A stretch of 14,544 bases of DNA from JAJPXI01 sp045595705 (GCA_045595705.1 JAZOBA010000150.1:1-14544); one strand, 5' to 3'. Shown: positions 1 through 7,988, numbered from the stretch's first letter. Notes: generated by a model from the sequence alone, not told the origin. A program made the numbers and translations.

Positions 1-1
1 C

Positions 2-181
2 AACGTGCAGGACGCCGGCTTCTACGGCTCCGTCCAGGGCGGCGAGAACGGCTGGGTCTTCACCGCTGAGGACATCGCTCCCCTGCTGTACAAGAACAAT
101 TCCAAGGTCACCATCGCTGACTACGAAGCTCTGTACACCGCCGTCACTCCCGCTGAGATTCAGGGACGTCATGCCGGCTAA
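2..181 (+). CDS. C-terminal fragment, probable ABC solute-binding protein
   Basis: Only the last 59 codons and the TAA stop are inside the window; the reading frame is open to the left edge. The peptide contains GWVFTAEDIAPLLYKNNSKV and ends in QGRHAG. It is almost entirely written in a restricted codon set (AAC, GGC, TTC, TAC, CTG, AAG, GTC, ACC), which suggests a very highly expressed gene. That bias, and its position just before an RbsC-type permease, fits the sugar-binding lipoprotein of the same ABC transporter. The C-terminus alone has no diagnostic motif, so another highly expressed protein cannot be excluded. A 13-bp hairpin lies 45 bases after the stop. Confidence 0.45.
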   Translation, partial: NVQDAGFYGSVQGGENGWVFTAEDIAPLLYKNNSKVTIADYEALYTAVTPAEIQGRHAG

Positions 182-226
182 TTTCACCGCAACCTAAATA
201 CAGGTACTTATCTCACGCTAAACAGA

Positions 227-257
227 AGCCTGGGCGGACAAACCGTCCGCCCAGGCT
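227..257 (+). promoter_or_regulatory. Intercistronic hairpin, 13-bp stem, no U-tract
   Basis: AGCCTGGGCGGAC pairs perfectly with GTCCGCCCAGGCT across a 5-base loop (AAACC). No run of T follows, and the ribosome binding site of the permease begins only a few bases downstream. It therefore looks like an RNA-processing, 3'-end-stabilising or partial-termination element that could keep the upstream gene's mRNA more abundant than that of the permease. This role is inferred; the pairing itself is plain in the sequence. The rest of the 95-base gap shows no convincing promoter. Confidence 0.75.
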
Positions 258-276
258 CTGAAAGAAGAGGTGCTCT

Positions 277-1275
277 ATGAATCGACTGAAACGAATTTCT
301 GTTAACACTCTTATCACCATTGCCCCGGCAGTTATTGTTTACCTGCTGTTTATGCTCGTAACCAATCTGTTCGGCGAGGCTGGCTTCGGCGTGGGTGGAG
401 ATTTTAAAATCATTCTTTACAATACGCTTTATTCTGGCTTTATTGCTTTAGCTCTGTCCTACAACTTAACCTCTGGACGTTTTGACTTTTCTGTTGGCTC
501 CGTTTTGCTGCTGTCTGTCATCGGTGGCGGTAACCTCGCCAAGGAACTGGATCTGGGCCCCTTTGGTATGTTGCTTGTCTGTCTTGTGATTGGTATGATC
601 TGCGGACTTATTTCCGGCATTGTTTACATCACTCTGAAACTCCCTCCCATGGTTTCCTCTCTGGGTGTTGCCATGGTCTTTGAAGCCATTGGCTTCATCA
701 TTAACAAGGGCAACGGCGTCCGCCTGATGACCCAATTCGATCTGCTCATCTGGAGCGAACCTCTGTATAGCATTCTGTTGACTGCAGTTGTGTTGGTTAT
801 CTTGATTTACTTGCTCAACTTCACTAAATTCGGCTATAACTGCCACTCCCTCAAAACCGGCCAGAAAAATGCCGTCGAGGTGGGTGTCAATGAAAATACT
901 AACTCCGTAATCTGTTACATCATCGCAGGTGCCTTGATGGCCTGCGCCGGAGTTCTCTTTCTTTGCAAAAACGGCATGGTCGCCCCCAAAGCAGGCCTGT
1001 CCAGCTCGTCCTACATGATGAGCGCCTTCCTCCCCATGTTTGTCGGTCAGGCCCTCGCCAATCGTTCTGATCGCAACATCGGTACCATTGTCGGTGCTTT
1101 CTGTCAGGCATGTCTTACTTCCGGTTTGATCAAACTGGGCTGCGGCAGCTCCCTGAAAACTGTCATCGACGGCACGGTAGTCCTACTGTTCCTGGTTTAC
1201 ACCTCCAACAGTTACAAGGTCGGTCTGCACCGCGCCTGGAACGAAAAGAAAGCCCGCGCGCTATCCGCAAAATAA
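277..1275 (+). CDS. ABC sugar transporter permease, RbsC/YjfF type
   Basis: A 332-residue, very hydrophobic protein with roughly eight to ten membrane segments. It fits the BPD_transp_2 family of permeases that serve ribose, galactose and other monosaccharides (CUT2 type). Family features include a central SGRFDFSVGSVLLLS stretch, corresponding to the G-x-D-L-S-V-G motif of RbsC relatives, and the cytoplasmic stretch near residues 190-210 (TGQKNAVEVGVNENTNS), which matches the G-x-N-x-x-A-A-x-x-x-G-I coupling loop in loose form. The ATG at 277 is preceded by AAGAAGAGGTG. It would need an ATPase and probably a second permease, neither of which is in the window; they should lie to the left. The enzymes that follow suggest a glycoside or oligosaccharide as cargo, which would be wider than the usual CUT2 monosaccharide substrate. 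Exact substrate unknown. Confidence 0.85.
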   Translation: MNRLKRISVNTLITIAPAVIVYLLFMLVTNLFGEAGFGVGGDFKIILYNTLYSGFIALALSYNLTSGRFDFSVGSVLLLSVIGGGNLAKELDLGPFGMLLVCLVIGMICGLISGIVYITLKLPPMVSSLGVAMVFEAIGFIINKGNGVRLMTQFDLLIWSEPLYSILLTAVVLVILIYLLNFTKFGYNCHSLKTGQKNAVEVGVNENTNSVICYIIAGALMACAGVLFLCKNGMVAPKAGLSSSSYMMSAFLPMFVGQALANRSDRNIGTIVGAFCQACLTSGLIKLGCGSSLKTVIDGTVVLLFLVYTSNSYKVGLHRAWNEKKARALSAK

Positions 1276-1312
1276 ATTCGAATTTCATCGGCCGCATCAT
1301 GCGCTGAGACAG

Positions 1313-1339
1313 AACCTCCGCAGCGCTGCTGCGGAGGTT
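1313..1339 (+). promoter_or_regulatory. Intercistronic hairpin, 12-bp stem, no U-tract
   Basis: AACCTCCGCAGC pairs perfectly with GCTGCGGAGGTT across a 3-base loop (GCT). It sits between the permease stop (1275) and the ribosome binding site of the next gene (about 1359). The sequence after the stem is ATGTATTATATC, mildly T-rich but with no run of T. The 5' arm contains ACCTCC and the 3' arm GGAGGT, so the stem also buries a GGAGG that is not used by any gene. Weak termination or mRNA processing between the transporter genes and the enzyme genes is the likely role. Confidence 0.75.
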
Positions 1340-1373
1340 CATGTATTATATCTATCTGAAAGGAGATATCACT

Positions 1374-2219
1374 ATGCAGCCCAGTCTTACTGAAATTTTT
1401 GGCTCTTACATGAGTTGGAAAATCAATGAGGACACTTGGATCATCAACTTTATGAATGGTTCTCAGAACATGTACTTGCTGGAGGGCCATGAACGAGCCC
1501 TGCTCATCGACACCGGCTGGGGTGCCGGCAATCTGCGCGAACATGTTGAAAAACTGACTTCCATGCCTATTGTTGTCGCCAACACCCACGGTCATTTGGA
1601 CCATACCGGCGGCAACGGTGAATGGGAGTCGGTTATGATGTTGCCCGGCGGCGAAGGTGACCTGTTTACCTGCCACCGCCTTCCTTTTGACGCTTCTAAA
1701 CTTCCCTACCCCAACTATGAGCACAAGCTTGTCAAGGATGGCGATACCATTGACTTGGGCAATCGCGTGATCGAGCTGATCGATATCTCGTCTCATTCCA
1801 ACGGCTCCCTCGCTTTCCTCGACCGCAAAAATGGCTTTCTCTTTGTTGGCGACGAAATGGAAAGCGCACAGGTCCTTATGTACGAAACCGAAGCCATCCC
1901 TGGCTATGATTTTATACTTGATCAGAAACTGCGTGCTCATCACGCTAATATGCTCCGCCTAAAATCTTTGAAAGGCGAATGGAACACCCTCTTCCCTACT
2001 CACAACGGCGCTCCCATTGCTCATTCTTATCTGGATGACTACATCGCATTGGTTGAACATATTTACCTTGGCGATGCCGTAATCGAGGATAAATTGAACC
2101 ATAAGTATGCCGAGGCCGGTGATCCGGAAGGAAAGCTTTGCCGCGTCCGCTGGGGCGGTGCGTCTTTCTTCGTCGTCAAGTCCGACTTAATGGCTCTGTA
2201 CGGCTCCAACTCTTTATAA
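1374..2219 (+). CDS. Metallo-beta-lactamase-fold hydrolase
   Basis: A 281-residue cytoplasmic protein of the metallo-beta-lactamase superfamily. The metal-binding set is complete: T-H-G-H-L-D-H at 71-77 (His72, His74, Asp76, His77), His141 in ISSHSNGS, Asp160 in FVGDEME and His210 in FPTHNG. The usual PGHTPGS motif is altered to SSHSNGS. The start at 1374 was chosen over an in-frame ATG at 1341 because AAGGAG lies 10 bases upstream of 1374, while 1341 overlaps the hairpin and has no good site. The superfamily covers thioesterases, lactonases, phosphodiesterases and sulfatases, and the sequence does not say which this is. Its place between a sugar permease and a GH2 enzyme suggests action on an ester, lactone or sulfate group of the imported glycoside or of a released sugar acid. 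There is no signal peptide. Confidence 0.85.
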   Translation: MQPSLTEIFGSYMSWKINEDTWIINFMNGSQNMYLLEGHERALLIDTGWGAGNLREHVEKLTSMPIVVANTHGHLDHTGGNGEWESVMMLPGGEGDLFTCHRLPFDASKLPYPNYEHKLVKDGDTIDLGNRVIELIDISSHSNGSLAFLDRKNGFLFVGDEMESAQVLMYETEAIPGYDFILDQKLRAHHANMLRLKSLKGEWNTLFPTHNGAPIAHSYLDDYIALVEHIYLGDAVIEDKLNHKYAEAGDPEGKLCRVRWGGASFFVVKSDLMALYGSNSL

Positions 2220-2241
2220 TCTGCAACAAGGAGAATTCCTC

Positions 2242-4659
2242 ATGAAAGTTCAACTTTGGAATAACGGCTGGAAATTCTGGGACGACCTCAACCCGTTTTC
2301 TCTTGTTTGGGATATTCCCGAACAAGCCCGCGAACTCGATTTGCCCCATGACGCAATGCTGGAGCGCACTCCCCGCGCAGACAGTCCCAACTCCGGCAAT
2401 ACCGGTTACCGCGACGGTGGAAACTACATCTATGTCAAACAGTTCTATGCTCCCGAAGAATATAAGGATCAAATTGTTTCCCTGAAGTTTGACGGCATTT
2501 ATATGAATTCACTGGTCTATTTAAACGGCCAGCTCGTTGGAAAACGTCCGTACGGTTACTCCCCCTTTGTTGTCAATCTGAATGATTTTCTGAATTATGG
2601 CGGCGAAAACGAATTGCGCGTTCTGGTCAAGAACAATGCCATGACAAACAGCCGCTGGTATTCCGGAAGCGGCATTTACCGCGATGTCTGGCTGTTGACT
2701 TCGGATCTCCTCCACATTCCGGACCACGGTGTGAAGATTCATACACAATATGTGAAAGACGATTATGCCATACTTTCAGTGTCCGTTTTGGCGGAAAACA
2801 ATGGTTTCTGCCCTCGGTCTACCTCTGTTGTCACTGAAATTTATTCGCAGGACGGCTCACTTTGCGCCCGCACCTCCTTGCCCATTACTCTGCTCGGCAA
2901 CACCAAGGAAGCTGTAGAACAGACAGTCGCGGTAAACAATCCGCAGCAGTGGAGCGATGAGACCCCCACCCTTTATCGCTGCGTTGTTCGTCTGGACGAC
3001 ACAGGCAGCGAGGTCGATCGCGCTGAAACAGAATTCGGTATTCGCACCTTACAGCTTGACACAAAACACGGACTGCAAGTCAACGGAAACACCGTCAACC
3101 TGCGAGGCGCCTGCATTCACCATGATAACGGCCTGCTCGGTGCCGTCAGTTGTGACGATGCCGAACTGCGCCGCATCCGTATCCTCAAGCAGGCTGGCTT
3201 CAACGCCATCCGTATGGCGCATCACCCCGCATCCCCTGCCCTTTTGCGCGCCTGTGACAAGTTAGGCATGTATGTCATGGACGAAGCCTTTGATATGTGG
3301 ACTCGCCCCAAAAAAGACAACGACTACTCCCTGTTTATTGACAAGTGGTGGGAAGAAGATATAATCACCATGGTGGAGAATGACTTTAACCACCCAAGTG
3401 TTATTCTCTATTCTCTTGGAAACGAGATCCCCGAGGTTGGTACCGCACAGGGTTCTGCTTTTGGTCGCAAAATGGCTCGCCTAATTAAATCTCTTGACCC
3501 AACTCGCTACACATTAGTCTCTATAAACGGCGTTTTTGCAGCCGGAGACTATATGGGGCAAATTATGTCTGATGTTATCTCCGCTGCCGTTGAACGCGGC
3601 GAGAGCGATGGCAATGTCAATGACTTTATGACTGCCATGCATGCGCACATGGACGACATTGTTCAGCATCCGCTGATTTCCAAGCGCATCGACACCGCCT
3701 GTGCAGGTATGGATCTGGTCGGTTTTAACTACATGGCCGCACGCTACGAGCCGGACGCAGAAACCTATCCCTATCGCGTGGTGGTCGGCAGCGAAACTTA
3801 TCCGCCCGACATTCCCCGCAATTGGGCGCTGGTCAAAAAGCTGCCCAGCGTTATTGGCGACTTCACTTGGACCGGTTGGGATTACATCGGTGAAGCAGGC
3901 GTTGGTATTCCCGCTTACCGCTTCGGAGAAGGCGGCTTTGGCGCAAAATTCCCCTGCCAGCTTGCTTATTGCGGCGATATCGATATCACCGGTTTCCGCC
4001 GCCCTGCATCCTATTTCCGTGAGATCGTATTCGGTCTTCGCAGCAACCCTTATATCAGCGTGCAGGATCCTGCTCACTATGGCGAAACGCTCATTAAAAC
4101 TCCCTGGGTAATCAGCGACAGCCACTCCACCTGGAGCTGGGGCGGTTTCGAAGACAAACCCGTCATTGTCGAAATCTACTCTGCCGGCACCGAAGTGGAA
4201 CTGTTCCAGGACAATGTCTCTCTGGGCAGAAAACTCGCCGGTGAAGCAGTTGGCTTTATCACCACATTCGAAACCACATACAAGGGCGGAAAGCTGATGG
4301 CAATCACCTATGACGGCGAGAAAGAAATCGGCCGTGCAGAACTTGTCTCTTCCGGCTTTGTCAACAGCATCGAACTGGATGTCGAAAATGACTGCGGTAA
4401 CCTGATTTATGTGAACATTTCTCTCCTGGACAAGGACGGCCACACTGTCACCGATTCTGACACCGAACTCACCGCAGAGGTGACCGGTGGTATCCTTACG
4501 GGCTTTGGCAGCGGTGATCCAAAGCCGGCCCACAACTACATTGAATCAGTCACAGATACATTTCACGGCCGCGCTCTGGCTATCCTCAAGCGCACGGAAG
4601 ATTCCATGACCCTTTCCGTTTCTACCAAGGACGGATTCAAGAAATCCATTACAATCTGA
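2242..4659 (+). CDS. Glycoside hydrolase family 2, beta-galactosidase-like
   Basis: An 805-residue cytoplasmic enzyme, 22 bases after the previous gene, with AAGGAG at 2228-2233. Layout: sugar-binding jelly roll (about 1-165, with SRWYSGSGIYRDVWL), Ig-like domain (about 165-270), TIM barrel (about 275-580), a DUF4982-type domain (about 610-690) and a further Ig-like C-terminal domain to the end. The acid/base is Glu395 in LGNEIPE and the nucleophile is Glu518 in VVGSETYP. Other GH2 signatures are RMAHHPAS, YVMDEAFDMW and TWTGWDYIGEAG. The region after the nucleophile reads CGDIDITGFRRPASYFREI, and the Asn-x-Lys motif that lets beta-glucuronidases recognise the acid is not evident. A beta-galactosidase or related exo-beta-glycosidase is therefore favoured. 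A retaining mechanism is expected from the family. Exact linkage and aglycone unknown. Confidence 0.93.
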   Translation: MKVQLWNNGWKFWDDLNPFSLVWDIPEQARELDLPHDAMLERTPRADSPNSGNTGYRDGGNYIYVKQFYAPEEYKDQIVSLKFDGIYMNSLVYLNGQLVGKRPYGYSPFVVNLNDFLNYGGENELRVLVKNNAMTNSRWYSGSGIYRDVWLLTSDLLHIPDHGVKIHTQYVKDDYAILSVSVLAENNGFCPRSTSVVTEIYSQDGSLCARTSLPITLLGNTKEAVEQTVAVNNPQQWSDETPTLYRCVVRLDDTGSEVDRAETEFGIRTLQLDTKHGLQVNGNTVNLRGACIHHDNGLLGAVSCDDAELRRIRILKQAGFNAIRMAHHPASPALLRACDKLGMYVMDEAFDMWTRPKKDNDYSLFIDKWWEEDIITMVENDFNHPSVILYSLGNEIPEVGTAQGSAFGRKMARLIKSLDPTRYTLVSINGVFAAGDYMGQIMSDVISAAVERGESDGNVNDFMTAMHAHMDDIVQHPLISKRIDTACAGMDLVGFNYMAARYEPDAETYPYRVVVGSETYPPDIPRNWALVKKLPSVIGDFTWTGWDYIGEAGVGIPAYRFGEGGFGAKFPCQLAYCGDIDITGFRRPASYFREIVFGLRSNPYISVQDPAHYGETLIKTPWVISDSHSTWSWGGFEDKPVIVEIYSAGTEVELFQDNVSLGRKLAGEAVGFITTFETTYKGGKLMAITYDGEKEIGRAELVSSGFVNSIELDVENDCGNLIYVNISLLDKDGHTVTDSDTELTAEVTGGILTGFGSGDPKPAHNYIESVTDTFHGRALAILKRTEDSMTLSVSTKDGFKKSITI

Positions 4660-4678
4660 TACAAGGGAGTATTCTCCT

Positions 4679-6382
4679 ATGATTGATTACAAAGCCAAGC
4701 CGTTTTTCCTTTCTGATGAAGATATCGCATGGGTGAATAACACGCTTGCCTCCATGTCCATTGACGAAAAGATCGGACAGCTTTTCTGTTTGACCGACAT
4801 GATCACTGATACCGAACAACTCAAGGACCTGATCCGCAAGTACAACCCCGGTGCCTTCATGTACCGTGCAGGTAACGGGGCCGAGATCCAGCAGGCTTAC
4901 CACGCCATGTCGGAAGCCTCCAAGGTTCCCATGCTCTATCCGTGTAATCTGGAAAGCGGTGGCAACGGCATTTCAGCCGACGGAACCTTTTTCGCCCGCC
5001 CGCTTCAGGTAGCCGCCACAAATGACCCTGAGCAAGCTCGCCGACTGGGTTATGTCAGTGCTCAAGAAGGCACCTCTGTGGGCTGTAATCTGGCGTATGC
5101 CCCCATCATTGATATCGACTTCAACTGGCGCAATCCCATTACCAACGTGCGCACCTTTGGCTCGGATCCCAAGCGGGTTCTTGCCATGGCCGAAGCCTAT
5201 ATGGATGGAGTTGCTGAAGCGGATGCCCCTATGGCTGTTTGCATCAAGCATTTCCCCGGTGATGGCGTGGATGAGCGTGACCACCACTTGATGCCCACCG
5301 TGAACAGCCTGTCCGCCGACGAGTGGATGTCGACCTACGGCATGGTGTATAAAACACTGATTGATAAAGGTGCACAGACCGTCATGTGCGGTCACATCCT
5401 CCAGCCCGCATTGGAGCGTCTTATCAACCCAGAAATCAAGGATGAGGAGATGCTCCCCGCCTCCCAAAGCCGGGCATTACTCACCGGTATCCTGCGTGAG
5501 AAGTTCGGCTTTAACGGACTGATCACAACCGATGCCACGCCCATGGTCGGTTTCTCTGCCACGCAGACCCGCGCAGACGCCATTCGCTCCGCAATTATGG
5601 CCGGCGCAGACATGATCGTATTCTGCAAGAGTATTGAGGAAGATTACGCCTCCGTCCGTGACGGACTCAAATCCGGCGCTGTCACCATGACCCGCCTGGA
5701 TGAAGCAGTTTGCCGTCAGTTAGCACTGAAGGCCTCCCTCGGCCTGCACCGAAGAGCCCTGCCCACCTCGGATGCCCTTGGCGCTTTGGGGTGTGAACAG
5801 CATGCGATCTGGGCCAGAGAATGTGCTGACAAAGCAATCACTCTGGTCAAAGACAACCAGAACCTTCTTCCCATTTCCCCGAAAAAAACACCCCGTATCC
5901 GTCTGACCGTACTGGGTGAAGGTCAGGGTGCCGGATTCGGAGAAAGCGATAATGTAACCCGCACCTTGAAGGACGCTCTTGAGCGCGCCGGATTCTCAGT
6001 TTCCCTTTACGATTATGCAACCATGGAGCGCGGCGAGATCTTCACCTCGGGCGTCGCCGATATGAAGGAAAAATTCGATCTGTCCATTGTCGCAGCCAAT
6101 GTGGCCACCGGCTCCAATTACACCAGCCGACGTCTGGACTGGATCTCTCTGATGGCTGCCAACGAGCCTTGGTACATGAAGGACATTCCTACCATGTTTC
6201 TGAGTTTCTGCAATCCGTATCACATGGTCGACGTTCCCTTTATCAGCACATTTATCAATTGCTATTCCTCCAACCGTTTCTGTGTGGATGCAGCCGTTGA
6301 AAAGATGACCGGCAAGAGCTCTTTTATGGGCAGCAGCCCAGTTGATCCCTGGTGCAATGCCTGGGGCGCCAAATTTATGTAA
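4679..6382 (+). CDS. Glycoside hydrolase family 3, NagZ/Nag3-like; possible retaining phosphorylase
   Basis: A 567-residue two-domain GH3 protein without a signal peptide; AAGGGAG precedes the ATG. The TIM barrel fills about residues 15-350 and an alpha/beta sandwich the rest (from about 385, TLVKDNQNLLPIS). The nucleophile is Asp285 in LITTDATPM. Residues 190-203 read KHFPGDGVDERDHH. Aligned with the NagZ signature KHFPGHGxTxxDSH, this keeps the Asp201-x-His203 dyad that supplies acid/base catalysis in the beta-N-acetylglucosaminidase subfamily, where ordinary GH3 beta-glucosidases use a Glu from the second domain. Arg158 (NVRTFG), Lys190 and His191 match sugar-binding residues of NagZ, but the D-Q-E-G-G motif is changed to N-L-E-S-G-G (Asn90), so 2-acetamido sugars may not be the substrate. 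Cellulomonas fimi Nag3, of this subfamily, is a retaining phosphorylase giving beta-sugar-1-phosphate. The next gene is a beta-phosphoglucomutase, so phosphorolysis of a beta-glucoside is an attractive inference; simple hydrolysis remains possible. Confidence 0.88.
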   Translation: MIDYKAKPFFLSDEDIAWVNNTLASMSIDEKIGQLFCLTDMITDTEQLKDLIRKYNPGAFMYRAGNGAEIQQAYHAMSEASKVPMLYPCNLESGGNGISADGTFFARPLQVAATNDPEQARRLGYVSAQEGTSVGCNLAYAPIIDIDFNWRNPITNVRTFGSDPKRVLAMAEAYMDGVAEADAPMAVCIKHFPGDGVDERDHHLMPTVNSLSADEWMSTYGMVYKTLIDKGAQTVMCGHILQPALERLINPEIKDEEMLPASQSRALLTGILREKFGFNGLITTDATPMVGFSATQTRADAIRSAIMAGADMIVFCKSIEEDYASVRDGLKSGAVTMTRLDEAVCRQLALKASLGLHRRALPTSDALGALGCEQHAIWARECADKAITLVKDNQNLLPISPKKTPRIRLTVLGEGQGAGFGESDNVTRTLKDALERAGFSVSLYDYATMERGEIFTSGVADMKEKFDLSIVAANVATGSNYTSRRLDWISLMAANEPWYMKDIPTMFLSFCNPYHMVDVPFISTFINCYSSNRFCVDAAVEKMTGKSSFMGSSPVDPWCNAWGAKFM

Positions 6383-6393
6383 GGAGAAAACAC

Positions 6394-7032
6394 ATGGAAC
6401 TGAAAGGTTATATTTTTGATTTAGACGGTGTAATCTGCTTTACCGACGAATATCACTACCTGGCCTGGAAAGAAATGGCCGATGGTATGGGCGTATATTT
6501 TGACCGTGAGATCAATAATCGCCTGCGCGGTGTCTCTCGTATGGCAAGCCTGGAAATCATTCTGGAACGCTACTCCGGCCCAATCCTTTCTCAGGAAGAA
6601 AAAGAGGCTTTGGCAGCAAAGAAGAACGAAATTTATCGTAACCTTCTTGGACGAATGACCCCTGCAGATCTTCCGGTTGAAGTAAAAGAAACTTTGGACG
6701 CACTTCGTGCAAAGGGTCTAAAAATCGCCATTGGATCTTCCAGCAAGAATGCTCCTTTTATTTTGGAGCGAATCGGACTGGACGGATACTTTGATGCTAT
6801 TTCTGATGGTAATAATATTACTCATTCCAAACCCGATCCTGAAGTCTTTCTGAAAGCAGCAGAGTTTCTTGGACTCCCTCCCTCCGCCTGTGTTGTGGTT
6901 GAAGATGCCGTAGCCGGTGCCGAGGCAGGACATGCCGGTGGGTTTACAGTCGCCTGTGTTGGTGATGCGTCTATCGAGAAGGCAGGCCATCACAACATGA
7001 CCAGCATTAGACAACTGTTGGAGCTTGTCTAA
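6394..7032 (+). CDS. pgmB: Beta-phosphoglucomutase (HAD superfamily)
   Basis: A 212-residue HAD phosphatase-fold protein that should interconvert beta-glucose-1-phosphate and glucose-6-phosphate in the cytoplasm. All markers of the mutase are present: Asp9 (phosphate acceptor) and Asp11 (acid/base) in FDLDGVI, His21 in DEYHYLAWK, the hallmark RGVSRMASL loop with Arg49, Lys76/Lys77 in the cap, GSSSKNA (114-120), Lys146 in SKPDPEVF, and Glu170-Asp171 in VVVEDAVAGAE. The start at 6394 was chosen because AAGGAG at 6381-6386 overlaps the GH3 stop codon; an in-frame ATG at 6352 lies inside GH3 and lacks such a site. The gap of 11 bases implies translational coupling to GH3. Beta-phosphoglucomutase is only useful where a phosphorylase supplies beta-glucose-1-phosphate, and no GH65-type phosphorylase is in the window. 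This supports a phosphorylase role for the GH3 protein. Confidence 0.9.
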   Translation: MELKGYIFDLDGVICFTDEYHYLAWKEMADGMGVYFDREINNRLRGVSRMASLEIILERYSGPILSQEEKEALAAKKNEIYRNLLGRMTPADLPVEVKETLDALRAKGLKIAIGSSSKNAPFILERIGLDGYFDAISDGNNITHSKPDPEVFLKAAEFLGLPPSACVVVEDAVAGAEAGHAGGFTVACVGDASIEKAGHHNMTSIRQLLELV

Positions 7033-7046
7033 CCGAGAGGTGCTGT

Positions 7047-7988
7047 ATGAACATTGAACGCATTCAGATTTGGCCTGACCGTGACGATGTTATTTTAACT
7101 GCATATATCACTCAACCCGATCCCAATTGGCCGTTTCCCACGTATCCTCGCCCGGCTATAATCATCTGTCCGGGCGGTGCATATCTAACCCTTTCTCCCA
7201 CGGAAGGTGCCCCCATTGCCGCTCAGTTTTCAACTTACGGGTATCAAGCATTTGTTCTTGAGTACACGGTTGTCTCTCAAGCAGGCGAAGGTGTTGATAC
7301 GCGTTATCCGGCCCAAATGATTGATCTTGCTAAGGCAATTTCAGTTGTGCGTAAAAATCATAAAAGATGGAACCTCGATCCGGACAAACTCGCAATTATG
7401 GGCTTTTCCGCCGGCGGGCATCTTTGTGCCAGCTATGCTGTACACTGGCATGAACCTTGGTTGGCTGATGCTATCGGCGTCTCTTCCTCTGATCTTCAAC
7501 CGCATGCTGCTGTTCTTGGTTACCCCATCACAGATTATGTATTGCAGGAAAGCCGACCCTCACCTGCTTTACCCATGATGAAGGCATCCAACCAAGCCTT
7601 GTTTGGTACCGAAACCCCTTCCAGAGATCAACAGGAGAATTTAAGCCCCTGCATGCATGTCAACGAACACACTCCTCCAATCTATCTGGTCCATGCTTCG
7701 GATGACGGACTCGTCCCTGTTGCCAATAGTCTCCACATGGCTGATGCATTGGATCAAATGAACCGCCCTTTTGAATTACACATTTTCCAACAGGGCGAAC
7801 ACGGCTTTGCATCTGCTCAGCCCATGGATCGTCCCTGGGAAACTCACCGCGATCGAGCTTGTGCAGCCTGGCTACCCTTGGTTCGCACCTGGCTTTTGAA
7901 ACAGTTTTCTCCCGAAACAATGGAGGCGCCGCTTCCCTCCCCGGAGGAGTTTTTCCGACACAAAGAAGAACAACAATCCACTCCATAA
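7047..7988 (+). CDS. Alpha/beta-hydrolase carbohydrate esterase (Axe1/BD-FAE-like)
   Basis: A 313-residue alpha/beta hydrolase without signal peptide, resembling acetylxylan esterase-type proteins found beside glycoside hydrolases. The oxyanion-hole region is ICPGGAYLTLSPTEGAPIA (the C-P-G-G-x-Y form). The nucleophile is Ser121 in GFSAGGH, the acid is Asp219 or Asp220 in HASDDGLVP, and His252 in GEHGFA completes the triad. It follows pgmB by 14 bases, with GAGAGGTG as ribosome binding site. The likely job is removal of acetyl or other acyl groups from the imported glycoside, so that the cytoplasmic glycosidases can reach it. Whether the acyl group is acetate or a hydroxycinnamate cannot be told. 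The last 25 residues are rich in Pro and Glu and look unstructured. Confidence 0.85.
   Translation: MNIERIQIWPDRDDVILTAYITQPDPNWPFPTYPRPAIIICPGGAYLTLSPTEGAPIAAQFSTYGYQAFVLEYTVVSQAGEGVDTRYPAQMIDLAKAISVVRKNHKRWNLDPDKLAIMGFSAGGHLCASYAVHWHEPWLADAIGVSSSDLQPHAAVLGYPITDYVLQESRPSPALPMMKASNQALFGTETPSRDQQENLSPCMHVNEHTPPIYLVHASDDGLVPVANSLHMADALDQMNRPFELHIFQQGEHGFASAQPMDRPWETHRDRACAAWLPLVRTWLLKQFSPETMEAPLPSPEEFFRHKEEQQSTP

Noticed and set aside
1341..1373. Earlier in-frame start for the MBL-fold gene
   Set aside because: The ATG follows directly on the hairpin at 1313-1339 and lacks a free ribosome binding site; 1374 has AAGGAG at good distance.
1212..1943. A 243-codon open frame on the - strand across the permease end and the MBL gene
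   Set aside because: It overlaps two well-supported genes and a hairpin, and shows no family features; it is a shadow frame.
3514..4533. A 339-codon open frame on the - strand inside the GH2 gene
   Set aside because: It lies fully antisense to the catalytic and C-terminal domains of GH2, has no ribosome binding site or recognisable motif, and its composition is that of a mirrored coding frame.
6352..6393. Earlier in-frame start for beta-phosphoglucomutase inside GH3
   Set aside because: The added residues have no counterpart in the family, and AAGGAG at 6381-6386 serves the ATG at 6394.
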